This document shows positions 61,513-64,000 of a stretch of DNA of 64,000 nt, one piece after another. The DNA comes from Palsa-883 sp035486355. GTDB taxonomy: Bacteria > Pseudomonadota > Alphaproteobacteria > Acetobacterales > Acetobacteraceae. The stretch is taken from the NCBI GenBank assembly GCA_035486355.1, contig DATHNE010000034.1:1-64000 (forward strand), given 5' to 3'. The notes under the pieces were generated by a model. The model was not told the DNA's origin. It made no database searches and was given only the letters and a program-made list of their open reading frames with translations. The number at the start of each line of letters is the position of its first letter. The first letter of the stretch is position 1. The position numbers and the translations under genes are program-made.

Positions 61513-62952
61513 CTATCCCCCCGCCGGCAGGCACAGCGTCGCCCGCAGGCCCGGGTCCAGCGCGTCGAGCCGCAGCGTGCCCCCGTGCAGGTGGGCCACC
61601 GCCTGCACCAAGGCGAGCCCAAGCCCGGAACCCGGCGTGCTGCGCGCCGCCTCGCCCCGGAAGAAGCGCTCCGTCGCCCGCGCGAGGTCCTCTGGCGGAA
61701 TGCCCGGCCCCTCGTCCTGGACAGCAATCTCCACCCCGGCCGGCACCGCGGCTGCGAACAGCCGCACGATCCCGCCGGACGGGGAGAATTTCACCGCATT
61801 GTCGGTCAGGTTGGTCACCGCCTGGCGCAACATGTCGGGATCGCCAGTGACCGCCAGACCGCCCGGCACCTCGACCGCCAGATGCAGCCCCTTTTCTTCG
61901 GCCACCGGCTCATACAGCTCGGCGGTGTCCGCCAGGATCGCGCCCAGATCGACCCGCGTGAACGCCGACCGGCGCGATCCCGCCTCGATCTCGGAAATCC
62001 GCAGCAGGGCGTGGAACACCGCGACGATGCCGTCCAGATCGTCCGTCGCGCGTTCGATCGCCGCGTGCAGCGCGTCCGGCGTCGTCGCATGGAGCGCGGC
62101 ATCCTCCAGCCGCGTGCGCGCACGCGTGATCGGCGTGCGCAGATCATGCGCGATCGCATTCGACACCTCGCGCACACCCTCCATCAGTCGGCCGATACGA
62201 TCCAGCATATCGTTGATCGTTTCGGCGAGCTGATCGAACTCGTCGCCCCGCCCGGACACCCGCACACGTCGGCTGAAATCCCCCGCCGATATCGCCGCAG
62301 CGGTCGCCGAGACATTGGCCAGCGTGCGACGGAACAGGCTGCGCACGATGAACGCGCCGGCGAGCGCCATCACCGCGACCACGATCAGTCCCCATAGCAG
62401 CGCATCGGTCAGCAACTGCCGCAGCTTGGCACGCCCCTGCACGTCGCGGCCGATCAACAGATGGTAGCCACCCGGCAGGTCATAACGCTGCACCTGGGCC
62501 AACGTCGGCGCGCCTGCGCGCACCACGGCAAGCTCATACAGCACATCCGGCCGCCGCACCGGATCCGGCCAACTGCGCAGATTGCCGGTGATCTGTTGCA
62601 TATCAGGATCGACCAGCAGATAGATCGCGTCGTCATCGACGTTCTGCTCAAGCCGCTCGCGAATGGTGATCACCAGCGCCGGCAGCCCACCCTCGTTCCA
62701 CCGCTCGGACAGGCCCTGCGCGTCGGCCCGAATCGCCGCTTCGGTCTGCCGATCGAGCAATCCCGCGGTTGCCCACCACAGATACAGCGCCAACGCCGCG
62801 GCGCTCAGCGCGAGCAGCACTGCGTAGACCATAGCAAAACGGAAACCAGCGGAATGCAGCAGGTCCGGCGTCCGCGGCAGAACGCGCCGTTCCTCCGCCG
62901 GACCACTATGCCGGGTCGCCTCCGCCGGTACCGCCAGCGCCAGGTCGTTCAA
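61513..62952 (-). CDS. Sensor histidine kinase with HAMP domain
   Basis: The kinase overlaps or abuts its response regulator. I prefer the TTG at 62952 (AGGCGG upstream, just past the regulator stop) over an ATG at 62997 that lies inside the regulator gene; the stop is certain. The order is a membrane helix near residue 40, a periplasmic region of about 110 residues, a second helix, a HAMP linker (RRTLANVSATAAAISAGDFS), the phospho-acceptor HisKA box AIAHDLRTPITRARTRLE, and the ATPase with NLTDNAVKFSPSGG, VQDEGPGIPPEDL and GSGLGLALVQAVAHLHGG. It is an inner-membrane kinase in the envelope-stress style, next to a DegP-like gene. Confidence 0.9.
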   Translation of the reverse strand: MNDLALAVPAEATRHSGPAEERRVLPRTPDLLHSAGFRFAMVYAVLLALSAAALALYLWWATAGLLDRQTEAAIRADAQGLSERWNEGGLPALVITIRERLEQNVDDDAIYLLVDPDMQQITGNLRSWPDPVRRPDVLYELAVVRAGAPTLAQVQRYDLPGGYHLLIGRDVQGRAKLRQLLTDALLWGLIVVAVMALAGAFIVRSLFRRTLANVSATAAAISAGDFSRRVRVSGRGDEFDQLAETINDMLDRIGRLMEGVREVSNAIAHDLRTPITRARTRLEDAALHATTPDALHAAIERATDDLDGIVAVFHALLRISEIEAGSRRSAFTRVDLGAILADTAELYEPVAEEKGLHLAVEVPGGLAVTGDPDMLRQAVTNLTDNAVKFSPSGGIVRLFAAAVPAGVEIAVQDEGPGIPPEDLARATERFFRGEAARSTPGSGLGLALVQAVAHLHGGTLRLDALDPGLRATLCLPAGG

Positions 62953-62962
62953 GCGGCCCGCC

Positions 62963-63646
62963 TCAGCCGTCCTCGGCACGCAGCATGTAGCCCGCATTCC
63001 GCACGGTATGGATCAGCGCCATCGGAAACGGCTTGTCCACCTTCTGGCGCAGACGCGAGACATGCACGTCGATCACGTTCGTCTGGGGATCGAAATGATA
63101 ATCCCACACGCCTTCCAGTAGCATGGTGCGGGTCACCACCTGCCCCGCGTGGCGCATCAGGTATTCCAGCAAGCGAAACTCACGTGGCTGCAGATCAATC
63201 TTCTGCCCAGCGCGCTTCACCTGCCGTGACAGGAGATCCAGCTCCAGGTCTTCGACCTTGAGCTTGGTCACCGGCCCTTCGCCCTTACCGCGCCGGGCCA
63301 AGGCCTCCACGCGCGCCAGCAGCTCGGCGAACGCGAAGGGCTTGGTTAGGTAGTCATCGCCACCCGCCTTCAGCCCGCGCACGCGCTCATCCACATCGGC
63401 CAGCGCCGACAGGATCATGACCGGAACAGTATTCTTCTGCGTGCGCAGCGTTTCCAGAATGCGCAGCCCATCGATCCCGCCCGGCAGCATGCGATCGAGG
63501 ATCACCGCGTCAAACGCCTCGCTCGCCGCCATGAACAATCCATCGCGACCATTGTCGGCCTGTTCGACCACGTGCCCCGCTTCCTTCAGCCCGCGCACGA
63601 CAAATCCAGCCACGTCTTTGTCGTCTTCCACCACCAGAATGCGCAT
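62963..63646 (-). CDS. OmpR-family response regulator
   Basis: The ATG at 63646 has GGGAG eight bases upstream and gives MRILVVEDDKDVAGFVVRGL. The 227-residue protein has a receiver domain with acidic pocket residues near 8-9, the phosphorylated Asp in VILDRMLPGGIDGLR near residue 50, and Lys in TKPFAFAELLARV, followed by a winged-helix DNA-binding domain (LQPREFRLLEYLMRHAGQVV, VIDVHVSRLRQKVDKPFP). It lies between the DegP-like gene and the kinase on one strand, so the three are probably an operon controlling its own protease. Confidence 0.94.
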   Translation of the reverse strand: MRILVVEDDKDVAGFVVRGLKEAGHVVEQADNGRDGLFMAASEAFDAVILDRMLPGGIDGLRILETLRTQKNTVPVMILSALADVDERVRGLKAGGDDYLTKPFAFAELLARVEALARRGKGEGPVTKLKVEDLELDLLSRQVKRAGQKIDLQPREFRLLEYLMRHAGQVVTRTMLLEGVWDYHFDPQTNVIDVHVSRLRQKVDKPFPMALIHTVRNAGYMLRAEDG

Positions 63647-63684
63647 GTCGAGCTCCCTTAGCCTCACTCACTCTACGACGTGAG

Positions 63685-64000
63685 TTATTGGTTCTCCGGC
63701 CGACGCCCGACTATAATCGGGATATCCAGTTCGCGCGCCTGCCGGCGCACATGCACCCGCACCGACCCACCCGGCGGCACGGCAGCGACAGCACGGACAA
63801 CAGCGCGACTGCTGTCCACCGGTTCATTGTTCACGGCCAGCACGACATCGCCACTGCGCAGGCCGCCGTGTTGGGCCGGACTGTCGGGCTCGACATCGGC
63901 GATCACCACGCCGGTTGCCTCATGGTTCTTGTCTTCCGTATCGCGCAGCGCGACACCGAGCCAACCACGATCGATGTGACCCTTCGCCCGCAGCTCGGCG
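63685..64000 (-). CDS. DegP/DegQ-like periplasmic protease, C-terminal PDZ part
   Basis: The gene enters from the right edge and ends at 63685. The visible part starts with ELRAKGHIDRGWLGVALRDT (end of the protease-to-PDZ linker and start of a PDZ domain) and continues GVVIADVEPDSPAQHGGLRS, GDVVLAVNNEPVDSSRAV to a C-terminal RELDIPIIVGRRPENQ. The catalytic domain lies outside the window, so activity cannot be judged here. DegP-type proteins degrade misfolded periplasmic proteins. The response regulator begins 38 bases downstream, so they probably share a transcript. Confidence 0.85.
   Translation of the reverse strand, partial: AELRAKGHIDRGWLGVALRDTEDKNHEATGVVIADVEPDSPAQHGGLRSGDVVLAVNNEPVDSSRAVVRAVAAVPPGGSVRVHVRRQARELDIPIIVGRRPENQ

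Overview
The window is GC-rich chromosomal DNA whose core genes (lepA, pheST, rpmI-rplT, dapB, argC, rplM-rpsI, aroQ-accBC, a DUF3126 protein, a type-2-like ArgC) look alphaproteobacterial. The family mix suggests Rhodospirillales, possibly Acetobacteraceae, but that placement is an inference from gene content and not a phylogeny. No rRNA, CRISPR array, prophage or insertion sequence was recognised.

Layout. 0-4.4 kb: end of a YciB-type membrane protein, an amidohydrolase, lepA and a small exported protein. 4.6-9.2 kb: an accessory patch of lower GC with a broken alginate-export porin joined to a metallophosphoesterase head, a Fic protein next to a perfect 24-bp palindrome, a decayed XapX/YcaC-type operon and a remnant of a tRNA-Gly(GCC). 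9.2-18.8 kb: a cysteine hydrolase, a double-DUF2061 membrane protein, a glutamine-synthetase-like ligase, a sulfatase translationally coupled to pheT, pheST, rpmI-rplT and dapB. 19-25 kb: a sugar-type ABC importer (binding protein plus two permeases, no ATPase) followed by two tandem FMN-dependent alpha-hydroxy-acid dehydrogenases. 25-32.5 kb: small-molecule catabolism (FAD oxidoreductase, agmatinase-like ureohydrolase, alpha/beta hydrolase, PuuE-like deacetylase, MFS pump, NMT1/THI5-like protein). 32.6-37.6 kb: heptose nucleotide genes (a HddC-GmhB fusion with a wrecked HddA), gamma carbonic anhydrase, argC, rpsI-rplM and a small exported protein with an internal stop. 37.7-46.2 kb: MBL hydrolase, two S1C protease-like proteins without catalytic triads (one frameshifted), acyl-CoA ligase, Uma2 pseudogene, IlvD/Edd dehydratase, a GNAT-like protein and a lipoprotein. 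46.2-52.6 kb: a flavin monooxygenase, an EmrAB-type pump with a divergent MarR regulator, and the collapsed hflK-hflC locus. 52.6-58.4 kb: an atypical Nramp-like transporter, TerC-like and MarC-like remnants, a GntR regulator with its MFS partner and a SYLF pseudogene. 58.8-64 kb: aroQ-accB-accC and a DegP-like protease / response regulator / histidine kinase operon.

The main theme is gene decay beside intact housekeeping operons. About ten loci carry frameshifts, in-frame stops, internal deletions or end truncations, and three families of palindromic dispersed repeats sit in the gaps. The lesions are of several kinds, which argues for real decay over one systematic sequencing error. I did not find a clearly new multi-gene system. 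The best leads are the Fic/operator locus, the ATPase-less importer with tandem FMN enzymes, the triad-less S1C protein, the hairpin just upstream of pheS, and the collapsed HddA and HflKC genes.
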